From the NCBI GenBank assembly GCA_910587785.1, contig CAJUOA010000029.1, positions 1 through 30,192 on the forward strand: DNA of 30,192 nt, read 5' to 3'. Origin of the DNA: an uncultured Oscillospiraceae bacterium. Its GTDB lineage: Bacteria > Bacillota > Clostridia > Oscillospirales > Oscillospiraceae. The position numbers were made by a program, and so were the translations under genes. This document shows, in pieces, positions 8,276 through 16,379 of this stretch (the first letter of the stretch is position 1; each line of letters starts with the position of its first letter). The notes beneath the pieces are model-generated. The model worked only from the letters and a program-made list of their open reading frames with translations, made no database searches and was not told the origin of the DNA.

Positions 8276-9751
8276 TCACCGCCCATAAATCTTCGCGTAA
8301 TACTTCAGCTTCCTGGCCAGCGCCGGGGTGGCCTCCCCGGGAAGAAGACGCCACTGCCAGTTGCCGCCGGGCTTTCCTGGCACGTTCATGCGGCCCTCCG
8401 CCCCCAGCCCCAGGCAGTCCTGCATCTGGACCACAAAGGTGTCCGCAAGACTGGACATGCCCCCCCGGATCATGCCCCAGTTGAACCCCTCTGCATCATT
8501 GAGGCCCAGGTACCGCCGCGCCATGTACACATCCTCCCGGTCCGCCTGCTCCCGCCACTGCATGACCGTCTCATTGTCGTGGGTGCCTACATAGCAGACG
8601 CAGTGGCGGTCATAAGTATGTGGCAGGTAGTTGCTGGGCTCCCGAGCGTCAAAGGCGAACTCCAGCACCTTCATGCCGGGCAGCCCCGAATCAGCCAGAA
8701 GCTTTCTCACCTCCGGCGTGAGGAACCCCAGATCCTCTGCGATGATCTCCAGCTCCGGGAACCACCGCGTCAGCGTCCCTACCAGGTCCATGCCCGGCCC
8801 CTTGCGCCAGCGGCCGTTTTTGGCGGTGGTCTCCCCGTAAGGCACGGCCCAGTAGCTCTCCAGGCCCCGGAAATGGTCGATACGAATAACGTCAAAGAGC
8901 TTTGACGCCCCCTCCACCCGGCGGATCCACCACCCAAAACCGTCCTTTTTCATCCGGTCATAGTCATATAGGGGATTGCCCCACAGCTGACCGTCGGCGC
9001 TGAAGTAGTCCGGCGGCACGCCGGAGACCTCGGTGGGCACATTGCCCTCCCCCAGCTGGAAAAACTCCGGCGCACTCCACACATCGGCGCTGTCCATGGC
9101 CACATAGATGGGCAGATCACCGATGATCTTAATGCCCAGAGAGTGGATATACTCCCGCAGGGCGTTCCACTGCTTGAAGAAGAGGTATTGGAGATAGGAG
9201 AAAAATTCAATGTCCTCCCGGAGCTCCTCCCTGTAGCGCCTGAGGGCCCCGCACTTTCTCAAGCGGATGTCCTCGTCAGGCCACTCCAGCCAGCTTTTCA
9301 TGCCGAAGTGCTTTTTCACCGCCATGTAGAGGGCGTAGTCCTCCAGCCAGAGATTCTCCTTGGCAAAGGCCGCCACAGCCTCCCGGTCCCCGGGGAAGCC
9401 GTTCCGAAAGGCGGTGCGGAGCACCTGGAACCGGGAATCGTATATCTTCCCGTAGTCCACATACCGGGGATCTCCGCCCCAGTCCGCAGCCTCCAGAGCC
9501 GGCCGGTCCAGAAGGCCCTCCTCGGCTAAGAGGTCCAGGTCGATGAAATAGGGGTTCCCGGCGAAGGTGGAGAAGCTCTGATAGGGACTGTCCCCGTAGC
9601 TGGTGGGGCCCAGGGGGAGGAGCTGCCAATATTTCTGCCCCGCCTCGTGGAGAAAATCGGCGAAGGCGTAGGCCTCCCGCCCCAGCGTTCCAATACCGTA
9701 GTTGGAGGGCAGGGAGGAGATATGCAGAAGAATTCCGCTTTGGCGGTCCAT
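8276..9751 (-). CDS. malQ: 4-alpha-glucanotransferase (amylomaltase)
   Basis: A 491-residue GH77 enzyme that transfers alpha-1,4-glucan segments between maltooligosaccharides, cytoplasmic. It starts with the family signature QSGILLHISSLPSNYGIG and LGREAYAFADFL; the catalytic residues lie in VIRIDHFRGLESYW (nucleophile Asp), IIAEDLGFL (acid/base Glu) and VGTHDNETV (third Asp). WRLLP near the end is also typical. Start 9751 gives the normal family length; longer in-frame starts have no homologous sequence. Monocistronic, with its own promoter. No glycogen-metabolism neighbours are in view. Confidence 0.97.
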   Translation of the reverse strand: MDRQSGILLHISSLPSNYGIGTLGREAYAFADFLHEAGQKYWQLLPLGPTSYGDSPYQSFSTFAGNPYFIDLDLLAEEGLLDRPALEAADWGGDPRYVDYGKIYDSRFQVLRTAFRNGFPGDREAVAAFAKENLWLEDYALYMAVKKHFGMKSWLEWPDEDIRLRKCGALRRYREELREDIEFFSYLQYLFFKQWNALREYIHSLGIKIIGDLPIYVAMDSADVWSAPEFFQLGEGNVPTEVSGVPPDYFSADGQLWGNPLYDYDRMKKDGFGWWIRRVEGASKLFDVIRIDHFRGLESYWAVPYGETTAKNGRWRKGPGMDLVGTLTRWFPELEIIAEDLGFLTPEVRKLLADSGLPGMKVLEFAFDAREPSNYLPHTYDRHCVCYVGTHDNETVMQWREQADREDVYMARRYLGLNDAEGFNWGMIRGGMSSLADTFVVQMQDCLGLGAEGRMNVPGKPGGNWQWRLLPGEATPALARKLKYYAKIYGR

Positions 9752-9793
9752 AGGATCACTCTTTCTTTTTTCAGTTTTGGAGTCTGCCGTTTT

Positions 9794-9822
9794 ATTGTAC
9801 CATCGGCGGGGACGGGTGTAAA
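9794..9822 (-). promoter_or_regulatory. Promoter of malQ
   Basis: On the minus strand TTTACA (9822-9817), 17 bases, TACAAT (9799-9794), with a TG extension directly upstream of the -10 region, 43 bases before the start. Confidence 0.65.
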
Positions 9823-9863
9823 GGGGGAGTTTTGCCCGGAGAGGATGGATCCGCGCCAGACCG

Positions 9864-9892
9864 CGCGGGGGCGCACAGTGTGCGCCCCCGCG
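9864..9892. repeat. GC-rich perfect hairpin without a T run
   Basis: Thirteen paired bases (9864-9876 with 9880-9892, arm CGCGGGGGCGCAC) around a three-base centre AGT. It sits in the 485-base malQ/Smr spacer, upstream of the malQ promoter. No poly-T follows on either strand, so it is not a classical terminator. Confidence 0.7.
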
Positions 9893-10046
9893 AACCCCCA
9901 TCCTCCCCTCAAGGCGGACAAAGAGCCGTCCACCAGAGGCGGGCAAAGACGCGGAAATTGTGTTTTCTCACAAAAACGAGCCAAGTTTTTTGTGCTATTC
10001 CACGAACGAAGCCGGCAAACGATTCAAAATTTAGTAACTATCAACA

Positions 10047-10076
10047 TTGACAAAAAGTACGTGGAACTGGTAAGAT
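10047..10076 (+). promoter_or_regulatory. Strong promoter upstream of the Smr gene
   Basis: Perfect TTGACA (10047-10052), 18-base spacer, TAAGAT (10071-10076) with TG one base upstream. It lies about 160 bases ahead of the Smr start, leaving a long leader. Confidence 0.7.
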
Positions 10077-10083
10077 ATACCCA

Positions 10084-10182
10084 GTTTAGGGCACAAACCT
10101 AAACGGTTGTATCGTTTTTCCTCAATCTTCTCCATCAAACGGAAGCTGCCCGCCTTCTCCAGAAGGCGGGCGATTTCCGTTT
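10084..10182 (+). promoter_or_regulatory. Structured leader ahead of the Smr gene
   Basis: The predicted leader folds into a small hairpin (GTTTAGG 10084-10090 with CCTAAAC 10098-10104) and a long one: outer stem AAACGGAA (10137-10144) with TTCCGTTT (10175-10182), a 3x3 internal loop, and an inner stem GCCCGCCTTC with its complement (10148-10157 with 10162-10171). It matches no riboswitch I recognise. It could be a leader controlling Smr or a separate small RNA. The strand is inferred from the promoter. Confidence 0.45.
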
Positions 10183-10236
10183 CCAGACGGGGCGGTCGGG
10201 AGGGACGCACAAGTCTGCACATAAGGAGGCGCGCAT

Positions 10237-10482
10237 ATGCAGGAGGCGACAGTGCGGCTGGACCTGCACGGTATGAACTGCTACCAGGCCCAGACGGCCA
10301 TCGACGCGGCCCTGCGCCGGGCGGGCCGGTCGGTCTACCGCATCGAGGTGGTCCACGGCTACCACCGGGGCACGGACCTCAAGGATATGGTCCGCCGGGT
10401 CTACGGGCGCCACCCCAAGGTGCTCCGCCTGGAGGTGGGGCTCAATCCAGGGGCCACAGAGCTGGTGCTGAGGGAATATTAG
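10237..10482 (+). CDS. Small Smr domain protein
   Basis: An 81-residue protein consisting almost entirely of an Smr (small MutS-related) domain: LDLHGMNCYQAQTAID is the LDLHG motif and IEVVHGYHRGTDLKDMV the HGxGxG-like element (here HGYHRG), followed by LEVGLNPGATELVL. Smr domains are nucleic-acid nicking or RNA-cleaving modules, including those acting at collided ribosomes; a stand-alone copy has no assured role. AAGGAGG sits seven bases before ATG 10237. It converges on the carboxypeptidase gene 20 bases away, with a weak GGGGGG/CCCCCC hairpin between them. Confidence 0.88.
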   Translation: MQEATVRLDLHGMNCYQAQTAIDAALRRAGRSVYRIEVVHGYHRGTDLKDMVRRVYGRHPKVLRLEVGLNPGATELVLREY

Positions 10483-10502
10483 GGGGGGCCGCGGTCTGCT
10501 GC

Positions 10503-11639
10503 TCAGCCCCCCAAAAACGCCATTTGCAGGCACCGCCGCAAAATCTGCCAATAGGTCAGCCGGGCCACGGCCTGCTCTGCCACCAGGGGGATGTCCGCCA
10601 AGACCTCCCCGCCGGAGGTGACGGTCATGCGCCCCACCTGCTGCCCCGCTTCCACAGGGGCGGCGAGGCCCTCCTCCTGCTCCAGGTGGACCTCCAGGCC
10701 CGCGATCTTCTCCTTGGGGGCCAGGAGGGTGCTGCTCCCCCCCAGCACCGGCTGTACGGCAGGGGCGTCCCCCAGGGTGACGGGAATGGGCCGCAGGGCC
10801 TGGGGCGGCTGGACGGTGGTGAGGGAGTAGGCGGCAAAGCCGTAGTTCAAGAGCACCTTGGCGCTCTCAAAGCGCTGGGTGGAGGTGGGGGACTTCAAAA
10901 TAACGGCGATGAGCTCCATGCCGTCCCGCTCCGCCGTGGCGGAGAGGCAGTACTGGGCGGCGTCGGTGCTCCCGGTCTTCAGCCCCGTGGCCCCCTGGTA
11001 GAAGCGGATGAGCTTGTTGGTGTTGGTCAGCCCCGACGCGCCGTCCCGGAGGGTGTCCATCCAGATGGTAGTGAACCGGCGGATATCCGGGTGGTTCAAG
11101 ATGAGCTCCCGGCTCATGAGAGCGATGTCGTAGGCGCTGGTGACGTGGCCCGGGGCCGGGAGGCCGGTGGGGTTGACGAAGGTGGTGTCGTTCATGCCCA
11201 GCTCCGCCGCCCGCTGGTTCATCCGGGCCACGAAGGCGTCGGCACTGCCGGCCAGGTGCTCGGCCAGGGCCACGGAGCAGTCGTTGGCCGAGACCACGCA
11301 CACCGCCTTGAGCATATCCTCCACCGTGAGCTGTTCATTCTCCTTCAGCCAGATCTGACTGCCCCCCATGGAGCAGGCGTAGGCGCTGGCGGTGACCAGG
11401 TCGTCGTAGGCCAAAGCGCCGGAGTCGATGGCCTCCATGGTCAGGAGGATGGTCATGATCTTGGTGACGCTGGCGGGCTCCAGCTGCTGGTGCTCGTTGA
11501 CGGCGTAGAGCACTTCCCCGGTGGTCTTCTCCATCAGGAGGCAGGCTTGGCTCTCCACCGCAAGCTCCGCCGCTCCCGCCGGGGCCGCGGCTATCGTGAG
11601 TACCACCAGCGACAGCAGGACTGTGAGAAGTCGTTTCAT
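10503..11639 (-). CDS. D-alanyl-D-alanine carboxypeptidase (PBP5/DacF-like)
   Basis: A 378-residue secreted, low-molecular-weight penicillin-binding protein that trims the terminal D-Ala from peptidoglycan stem peptides. Residues 1-23 are a signal peptide (MKRLLTVLLSLVVLTIAAAP, cleavage near AGA-AE). The serine-protease-like triad of motifs is complete: SVTK (Ser57, Lys60), SAN (117-119) and KTG (221-223). The region after about 275 is the beta-rich C-terminal PBP5 domain. The ATG at 11639 is preferred to one at 11741 because it begins the signal peptide and follows AAAGGAAAGGAA. Sporulation-type DacF or vegetative DacA cannot be distinguished here. Confidence 0.93.
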   Translation of the reverse strand: MKRLLTVLLSLVVLTIAAAPAGAAELAVESQACLLMEKTTGEVLYAVNEHQQLEPASVTKIMTILLTMEAIDSGALAYDDLVTASAYACSMGGSQIWLKENEQLTVEDMLKAVCVVSANDCSVALAEHLAGSADAFVARMNQRAAELGMNDTTFVNPTGLPAPGHVTSAYDIALMSRELILNHPDIRRFTTIWMDTLRDGASGLTNTNKLIRFYQGATGLKTGSTDAAQYCLSATAERDGMELIAVILKSPTSTQRFESAKVLLNYGFAAYSLTTVQPPQALRPIPVTLGDAPAVQPVLGGSSTLLAPKEKIAGLEVHLEQEEGLAAPVEAGQQVGRMTVTSGGEVLADIPLVAEQAVARLTYWQILRRCLQMAFLGG

Positions 11640-11717
11640 AATCCGGTCCGTTCCTTTCCTTTTTGAGATCGGGGTCTTTGGGAAAGGATATGCGGACGGG
11701 GGACGGGTTATGCGCGG

Positions 11718-11767
11718 CAGCGCGCCCATAGGGACCGGCACGGAGGCCGCACCCTATGGGCGCGCTG
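11718..11767. repeat. Long inverted repeat between the chemoreceptor and carboxypeptidase genes
   Basis: Sixteen perfectly paired bases (11718-11733 with 11752-11767, arm CAGCGCGCCCATAGGG) enclose 18 bases. It begins just after the stop of the minus-strand chemoreceptor-like gene and before the carboxypeptidase start. No T run follows, so it is a hairpin terminator only if U-less termination is used. Confidence 0.65.
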
Positions 11768-11784
11768 TCTGTTTCGCGGGGATT

Positions 11785-12726
11785 CTACCCCTGGCTCTCC
11801 AGATCGCTGACCAGGGGCGGGATCTGGGAGATCATGTTGTCTATGTCCTCGAACATGGCGCTCTTGGTGGTGCCCAGACGGCTGGCCGCGCCGATGTGCT
11901 TGACCACCTCCTGGTACTGGTCCTTGATGCGGTCAAAGAACTGGCACAGGCTCTGGAGCTCCTGCTGGGAGGAGGCGATGACCCCGGTGATGCCGCTCTG
12001 GACCTCCACGGCCCCCTCGGCGGCGGCGTTGATGCGCTGGAAGCTCCCCTCCGCGGCGCCCACAATGCTTGTGCCCTGCCCCAGGACCTGCTGGGAGGCG
12101 GAGAGGCTTCCGCTGAGCTCCCCGGCCCGCTCCTCCACCTGGTCGATGCCGCTGTCCACCTCACCGGCCAGGCCCTTGATCTCCTCGGCCAGCTTCTTCA
12201 CCTGAGCAGCCACTACGGAGAAGCCCTTGCCCGCGTCCCCGGCCCGTGCGGCCTCGATGGATGCGTTGATGGCCAGGATGTTGGTCTGGTCGGCGATGGC
12301 CACGATCTTGCCCATGGACCGCTGGATGGCCGCGATGGCCCCCTCCAGCTGGGTGAAGGTCTCCGCCATGGACTGGTAGGACTGGTTGACCTGGGCGGAG
12401 ATCTGGCCCAGAGCCGCCATCTGACTGCGGGCGTCGTCCACCGCCAGGCCGATTTCCCCCCGGACCTGGCCGAACTGCTCCGCCGCATCCTCGATGCCCG
12501 AGAAGGAGCCGCCCAGCTCCTGGAGCTTGACCTGGAACTGGTCCCCCTCCTGGAGCACGCCGGAGAAGGCCGCTTCCACCTTCCCCAGCTCGGCCAGGGA
12601 GGCCACTTCCTTGCGCACCAGCTCCTGCTGGTAGGCCTTCAGGCTCCCCGCCATGTGGAGGATGGGGTAGAGGCCCCGCTCCGGGCGGTCCTGACCGGCG
12701 CGCCGGTCCCGTTTTTGAAACAACAT
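11785..12726 (-). CDS. Soluble methyl-accepting chemotaxis-type signalling protein
   Basis: A 313-residue cytoplasmic protein; no membrane segment or signal peptide is visible. The segment KIVAIADQTNILAINASIEAARAGDAGKGF and the following VVAAQVKKLAEE is the hallmark of the MCP signalling hairpin tip. Long heptad-like helices flank it. There is no large sensory domain; the N-terminal 60 residues are charged. The gene starts 13 bases after the FIST gene stop, behind AAGGAGGGG (chosen start 12726 rather than 12747, which overlaps the FIST gene). It probably signals for the FIST sensor; no CheA, CheW or flagellar gene is in the window. Confidence 0.9.
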   Translation of the reverse strand: MLFQKRDRRAGQDRPERGLYPILHMAGSLKAYQQELVRKEVASLAELGKVEAAFSGVLQEGDQFQVKLQELGGSFSGIEDAAEQFGQVRGEIGLAVDDARSQMAALGQISAQVNQSYQSMAETFTQLEGAIAAIQRSMGKIVAIADQTNILAINASIEAARAGDAGKGFSVVAAQVKKLAEEIKGLAGEVDSGIDQVEERAGELSGSLSASQQVLGQGTSIVGAAEGSFQRINAAAEGAVEVQSGITGVIASSQQELQSLCQFFDRIKDQYQEVVKHIGAASRLGTTKSAMFEDIDNMISQIPPLVSDLESQG

Positions 12727-12739
12727 ACAGGCCCCTCCT

Positions 12740-13795
12740 TTACTCAAAGACCACGCAGGTCATGGACTGGTTGACGAAACGGTCGTTGTAGTGCTCCCCG
12801 TAGCCCACGAAGCCCGCGTGGGAGCCCAGGGCCGCCATGTCCCGCAGGTACTGCTGCATGTACCCCTGTTGGGAGAAGAGCTTGTAGCGGAAGAGGCAGT
12901 TGACCGAGAAGATGGCGGAGCGCCGGGGAAAGTCCTTCATGATCTGGGCGATGGTCTCCTGGACGATGGCCCGGTAGTCCCCCAGCTCCAGGAGGAGGAG
13001 CACGTCGGAGTCGTTGACCTGCCGGAAGCAGGTGAGGGCGCTTCCCGTGACCTCCTTGATGGAGATGATGCAGGTGTCGTCCCCGTTGAGCTTGCCGAAG
13101 GGGTTCTGGAAGGTGCGGGTGGGGATCTCCTCGTCGGTGACGTGGAGGATGTCCTTATAGACCTGCTTGGCGCTGCGCCCGTTGAGGGAGCCCAGCAGGT
13201 ACTTTGACCGGTCCGTGCCCGAGGCCACGAAGCGGTAGTCCCCCAGCTGGTGGTAGATGTTCTCCTTATACGCCTTGACCCGGCCGCCCAGGTTCCGCAC
13301 CAAGCCGTAGACCACGGCGTCCTGGTAGACCCGGCCGTTGACGGAGACCCGGCCCTCGCCGCCGGTGCCCCCCACCAGGGAGATGCCCCGCTTGCGCAGG
13401 GAGGTGAAGATGGTGGTCAGGACGCAGGCGTCGTTGCCGGTGCAGAAGTCGATGCACACCGTGTCCCGGCCCGAGCCGCCCAGACCTTGCAGATCCCGCT
13501 CCAGGCGCTGGATGTACTTCACGGGCATGGTGGAGGCGTGCTCCAGCACGCCCGCCACGGCGGACACGCCGTCGGTGAAGGCCACGATGCCCACGCCGTT
13601 TTCCACCACCCCGGTCTGGTAGCACATGCCGATGCACCCGATGCTGGGCACCCCGGGAAAGCGCTTCTCCAAGGCGGCGGTGTGGGCTTCCAGTTGATTT
13701 TCGTTGGATAGCAGCATGATAAACTGTGGAGCGTGGAGCCCTTGGAGCGCCTCGTCCAGGTTCCCCCGCTGGCTCATACCAAAAAACTGCTTCAT
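12740..13795 (-). CDS. FIST domain sensory protein
   Basis: A 351-residue soluble protein covering the FIST N and C domains, a predicted small-ligand sensor. Visible landmarks are FPGVPSIGCIGMCYQTGVVENGV-type N-terminal strands, the glycine-rich VGGTGGEGRVSVNGRVYQDAVV segment (residues about 140-165), and the C-terminal IFSVNCLFR and GFVGYGEHY stretches, which correspond to the G-[FY]-x-T/Y-G-E signature of FIST_C. It is the first gene of a two-gene operon with the chemoreceptor-like gene; the pairing suggests the FIST protein senses and the helical protein relays. Start 13795 follows GGAGGAAACAG. Confidence 0.9.
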   Translation of the reverse strand: MKQFFGMSQRGNLDEALQGLHAPQFIMLLSNENQLEAHTAALEKRFPGVPSIGCIGMCYQTGVVENGVGIVAFTDGVSAVAGVLEHASTMPVKYIQRLERDLQGLGGSGRDTVCIDFCTGNDACVLTTIFTSLRKRGISLVGGTGGEGRVSVNGRVYQDAVVYGLVRNLGGRVKAYKENIYHQLGDYRFVASGTDRSKYLLGSLNGRSAKQVYKDILHVTDEEIPTRTFQNPFGKLNGDDTCIISIKEVTGSALTCFRQVNDSDVLLLLELGDYRAIVQETIAQIMKDFPRRSAIFSVNCLFRYKLFSQQGYMQQYLRDMAALGSHAGFVGYGEHYNDRFVNQSMTCVVFE

Positions 13796-13844
13796 GGGTC
13801 TGTTTCCTCCAAGAATTTACAGATTTTCCACTGATACAGGTTTG

Positions 13845-13873
13845 ATTATACGGGAAAATATGGCCCGTGTCAA
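13845..13873 (-). promoter_or_regulatory. Perfect consensus promoter of the FIST operon
   Basis: On the minus strand TTGACA (13873-13868), exactly 17 bases, TATAAT (13850-13845), 49 bases before the start. Both boxes match the sigma-A consensus at every position. It lies 35 bases from the edge of repeat copy 2. Confidence 0.9.
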
Positions 13874-13907
13874 TCGGACATACCAAAAATTTGCCTGCGC
13901 TCCCCCT

Positions 13908-14183
13908 GGGGCTCCTCGCCCCAGACCCCGGTGACTTTTTGTGCGGACAAAAAGTCACCAAAAAACCGCTCAAGAAACGTAGTTTCTTGAGAATCTTCCT
14001 TCACTACGGGGGTTTTTTGTTTGCGCTACGACCTGTTTGTCTGGTTTTTCTCAATCTCTTCTCTGGGCCGATGCCGCTCGAATCGCTGGAACCACTCCCT
14101 AGCCCTTTGGCCTTCTTCGTTGGGTTCGCCTCCGAGCGGCACGGTTCTTTTCATTCTGCCGGGCCACCGGCACGGTGCGGGCG
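13908..14183 (+). repeat. Dispersed two-hairpin repeat, copy 2
   Basis: Second copy of the 276-base block at 7962-8237. Hairpin A is identical. Hairpin B reads CTCAAGAAAC-GTA-GTTTCTTGAG (13969-13991); relative to copy 1 a T to C change in the left arm (13971) is matched by A to G in the right arm (13989), keeping the pair, and the loop TAC became its reverse complement GTA. A conserved minus-strand frame ends at 14026. It lies upstream of the FIST operon promoter and downstream of the DUF401 gene. Confidence 0.85.
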
Positions 14184-14387
14184 GTACCGCACTTCTTGTC
14201 GTGGACGTATGGCGCACTCTCTGCGCAGTCCGGCAGGGAGTTCTGCATGGAGGGCCGGCGGGGCGAAATATAACATTCTGCCAATCTCACCAGGGGAGCG
14301 CGCAGCCATTCAGGAGCAGTGTCTTACAGAATGAACCGTCGGGGACAAAGGACCTCGCGCCCGGGAAACCTAACATAATAGAAGAAT
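14184..14387. other. Spacer with no recognised gene
   Basis: 204 bases between repeat copy 2 and the stop of the DUF401 gene. I see no start codon with a ribosome binding site, no tRNA and no clear terminator for the minus-strand gene. Base composition is mixed. Confidence 0.5.
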
Positions 14388-15605
14388 CTACAGCCCAACC
14401 ACCCGCAGAACAGCATAATAAATAAACGACAGCACCGTAAAGACCACCACCATGGGCACAGACTTCGCCACCAGGGAGGAGAGCGGGATCTTATAGTCCT
14501 CCGCACAGAGGGTCAGACAGATATGGATCGGGGAGATCTGCATCGCTACGTAATTCATACTCATAAGAAGAATAAAAAGACTGAGCGCCGGCCCTCCGGC
14601 CAAAGAGGCCATCGCCATGGGCATACAGAGCACAATAATCGCCTGACTGCCCGCCACGATGGACCCGAAAAAGAAAATCAGCGCAAAAACCAGAAACGTA
14701 GGAATCGGCAGGGAGGTAAAAAACCCCGGCAGAGTCTCGATCACCCCGGTGGCCGCGAGGAGCTCCTTGAAAATCATCACCGAGAACGTATTGGCAATCA
14801 GCCTTGGCTCAAAGGCCGCGGAAAAAAAGGGCACGATCTCCTCCCAGGTAAAGTGGTTGACAAACACATTGATCCCAATACAGATCAGCACCGCCGCCAC
14901 CACCGGAAGCTTGAACGCCAAAATCAGGAAAATCGCCAGCGCAATCGCCCAAGCGCTCTGAAGCAGGAGCTTCCAGTAGTAACCCTTGGACTGGTCGGAA
15001 ACCATCCCGGTATCCTTCGGAATCTTCCGCAGATACACCAGATACCCTGTCAGAAACAGCGCCGCCACCATGGGCAGCATCCCCAAAACAAAACTGCTCG
15101 CCGTCACCGCCCCGTTCGTCAGTCCGATAGCAATAAAAATGCCCGTGTAAGTGGGCAGAAAGCTCTCCGACACATGCCGGAAAAAGGACGTGACCGCCGC
15201 CTTCTCCTCCGTGGAGAGATAGTCTCCCACACTCTCCCGCACAATGGGGCCGCAGATGAGCACCGTACTCGCCGCCGGAAGGCACCCCAGCAGAAAAGGC
15301 GCCACAGAGGCATTGATCCGCCGGTTATTGAAAATGCCGTTGAGCGCCACTTGGCAGTTGCTCAGATTCTTCCGCTTCTCCATCATCCGCTGCAGGAAGG
15401 TGATGCAGTAGAGCACCGCAATGGCCTGGATGGTAGTATTGCCCGTGGCCCCCTTCACCAGAGCGCCCCAGGCGACGTCCAGCGGAAGCTGGTAGAGCAC
15501 CACTGTGCCCACACAGGCCGCCACAATGGCCGCCATCAGCGGTCTTTTCAGCCACATGACCAGAATGATGATGCAAAACACCGCTAAGAGCTTCACAAGT
15601 TCCAT
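14388..15605 (-). CDS. DUF401 family membrane protein (permease-like)
   Basis: A 405-residue polytopic membrane protein matching the DUF401 (TIGR00529) family, which resembles anion/gluconate-type permeases; the substrate is unknown. Roughly ten hydrophobic helices are visible, with the repeated pattern FLLGCLPAASTVLICGPIV (residues about 104-122) and FFGSIVAGSQAIIVLCMPM (about 312-330) resembling the two pseudo-symmetric halves of ion-transporter superfamily proteins. ISPIHICLTLCAEDY near the C-terminus is conserved in the family. Start 15605 follows GGGAGAAATCG. Monocistronic, with a perfect consensus promoter. Codon use is a little less GC-rich than in its neighbours. Confidence 0.85.
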   Translation of the reverse strand: MELVKLLAVFCIIILVMWLKRPLMAAIVAACVGTVVLYQLPLDVAWGALVKGATGNTTIQAIAVLYCITFLQRMMEKRKNLSNCQVALNGIFNNRRINASVAPFLLGCLPAASTVLICGPIVRESVGDYLSTEEKAAVTSFFRHVSESFLPTYTGIFIAIGLTNGAVTASSFVLGMLPMVAALFLTGYLVYLRKIPKDTGMVSDQSKGYYWKLLLQSAWAIALAIFLILAFKLPVVAAVLICIGINVFVNHFTWEEIVPFFSAAFEPRLIANTFSVMIFKELLAATGVIETLPGFFTSLPIPTFLVFALIFFFGSIVAGSQAIIVLCMPMAMASLAGGPALSLFILLMSMNYVAMQISPIHICLTLCAEDYKIPLSSLVAKSVPMVVVFTVLSFIYYAVLRVVGL

Positions 15606-15639
15606 GTTTCGATTTCTCCCATCAGTTAAGGTGCTTTAC

Positions 15640-15668
15640 ATTATACTGCGCACGGGAGAGATTGTCAA
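15640..15668 (-). promoter_or_regulatory. Perfect consensus promoter of the DUF401 gene
   Basis: On the minus strand TTGACA (15668-15663), 17 bases, TATAAT (15645-15640), 34 bases before the start codon; all twelve consensus positions match. Confidence 0.9.
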
Positions 15669-15770
15669 CAAAAAACGACGAGCGCCTGTTCATAAGGCGG
15701 ATACCAATGCCTCTGGGCCCCGCCCAGAGCGGCGGGGCCCACATCGGAACGGGTATCAGATGCCCTCACC

Positions 15771-16373
15771 TCACAGCAGTTCCCTGCGCCCCTCCAAGGC
15801 CCGCAGGAGCGTGGCGTCATCGGCGAACTCCAGGTGCCCCCCCACAGGGATGCCGTAGGCCAGGCGGGTGACCTTCACCCCAAAGGGCCGCAGGAGCCGG
15901 GCAAGATACATGGCCGTGGCCTCCCCCTCGGTGTCCGGATTGGTGGCCATGATGACCTCCTCCACGCCCCCCTGGGCCACCCGGTCCACCAGGGACCTGA
16001 TCTGCAGGTCGTCAGGCCCCACATGGTTCATGGGGGAGATGACGCCATGGAGCACATGATAGCGCCCATTGTACTCCCGGGCGCGCTCCATAGCGGCCAC
16101 ATCCCGGGGATCGGCCACCACGCAGATGGTGGCGGCGTCCCGCTTGGAGGAGGCGCAGATGGGGCAGAGCCCTCCGCCCGTGAGGTTCTGACACACCGGA
16201 CAGCAGGTGACCAGCTCCTTGGCCTGCAAAATGGCCTCGGCAAACTCCCGGGCCTCCTGGTCCGTGAGGCTCAGGACGTGGAAAGCCAGCCGCTGGGCGC
16301 TCTTGCCCCCGATGCCCGGCAGGCGGGCAAACTGCTCCACCAGCCGCTCCAGGGGCGCGGGAAAGTACTCCAT
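15771..16373 (-). CDS. recR: Recombination mediator protein RecR
   Basis: A 200-residue protein of recombinational repair that works with RecO and RecF to load RecA. The helix-hairpin-helix is at LPGIGGKSAQRLAFH (18-32); zinc ligands Cys58, Cys61, Cys70 and Cys73 lie in CCPVC and CPICAS; the Toprim domain runs from ICVVADPRDV to EVIMATNPDTEGEATAMYLA; the C-terminal GIPVGGHLEFADDATL is the Walker-B-like tail. It begins six bases after the rpe stop, so the two are co-transcribed; the usual dnaX-ybaB-recR arrangement is absent here. Confidence 0.97.
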   Translation of the reverse strand: MEYFPAPLERLVEQFARLPGIGGKSAQRLAFHVLSLTDQEAREFAEAILQAKELVTCCPVCQNLTGGGLCPICASSKRDAATICVVADPRDVAAMERAREYNGRYHVLHGVISPMNHVGPDDLQIRSLVDRVAQGGVEEVIMATNPDTEGEATAMYLARLLRPFGVKVTRLAYGIPVGGHLEFADDATLLRALEGRRELL

Positions 16374-16379
16374 CCGGCC

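Noticed and set aside
10031..10222. 63-codon minus-strand frame across the Smr leader hairpin
   Set aside because: No ribosome binding site, and the hairpin plus an oriented promoter explain the region better.
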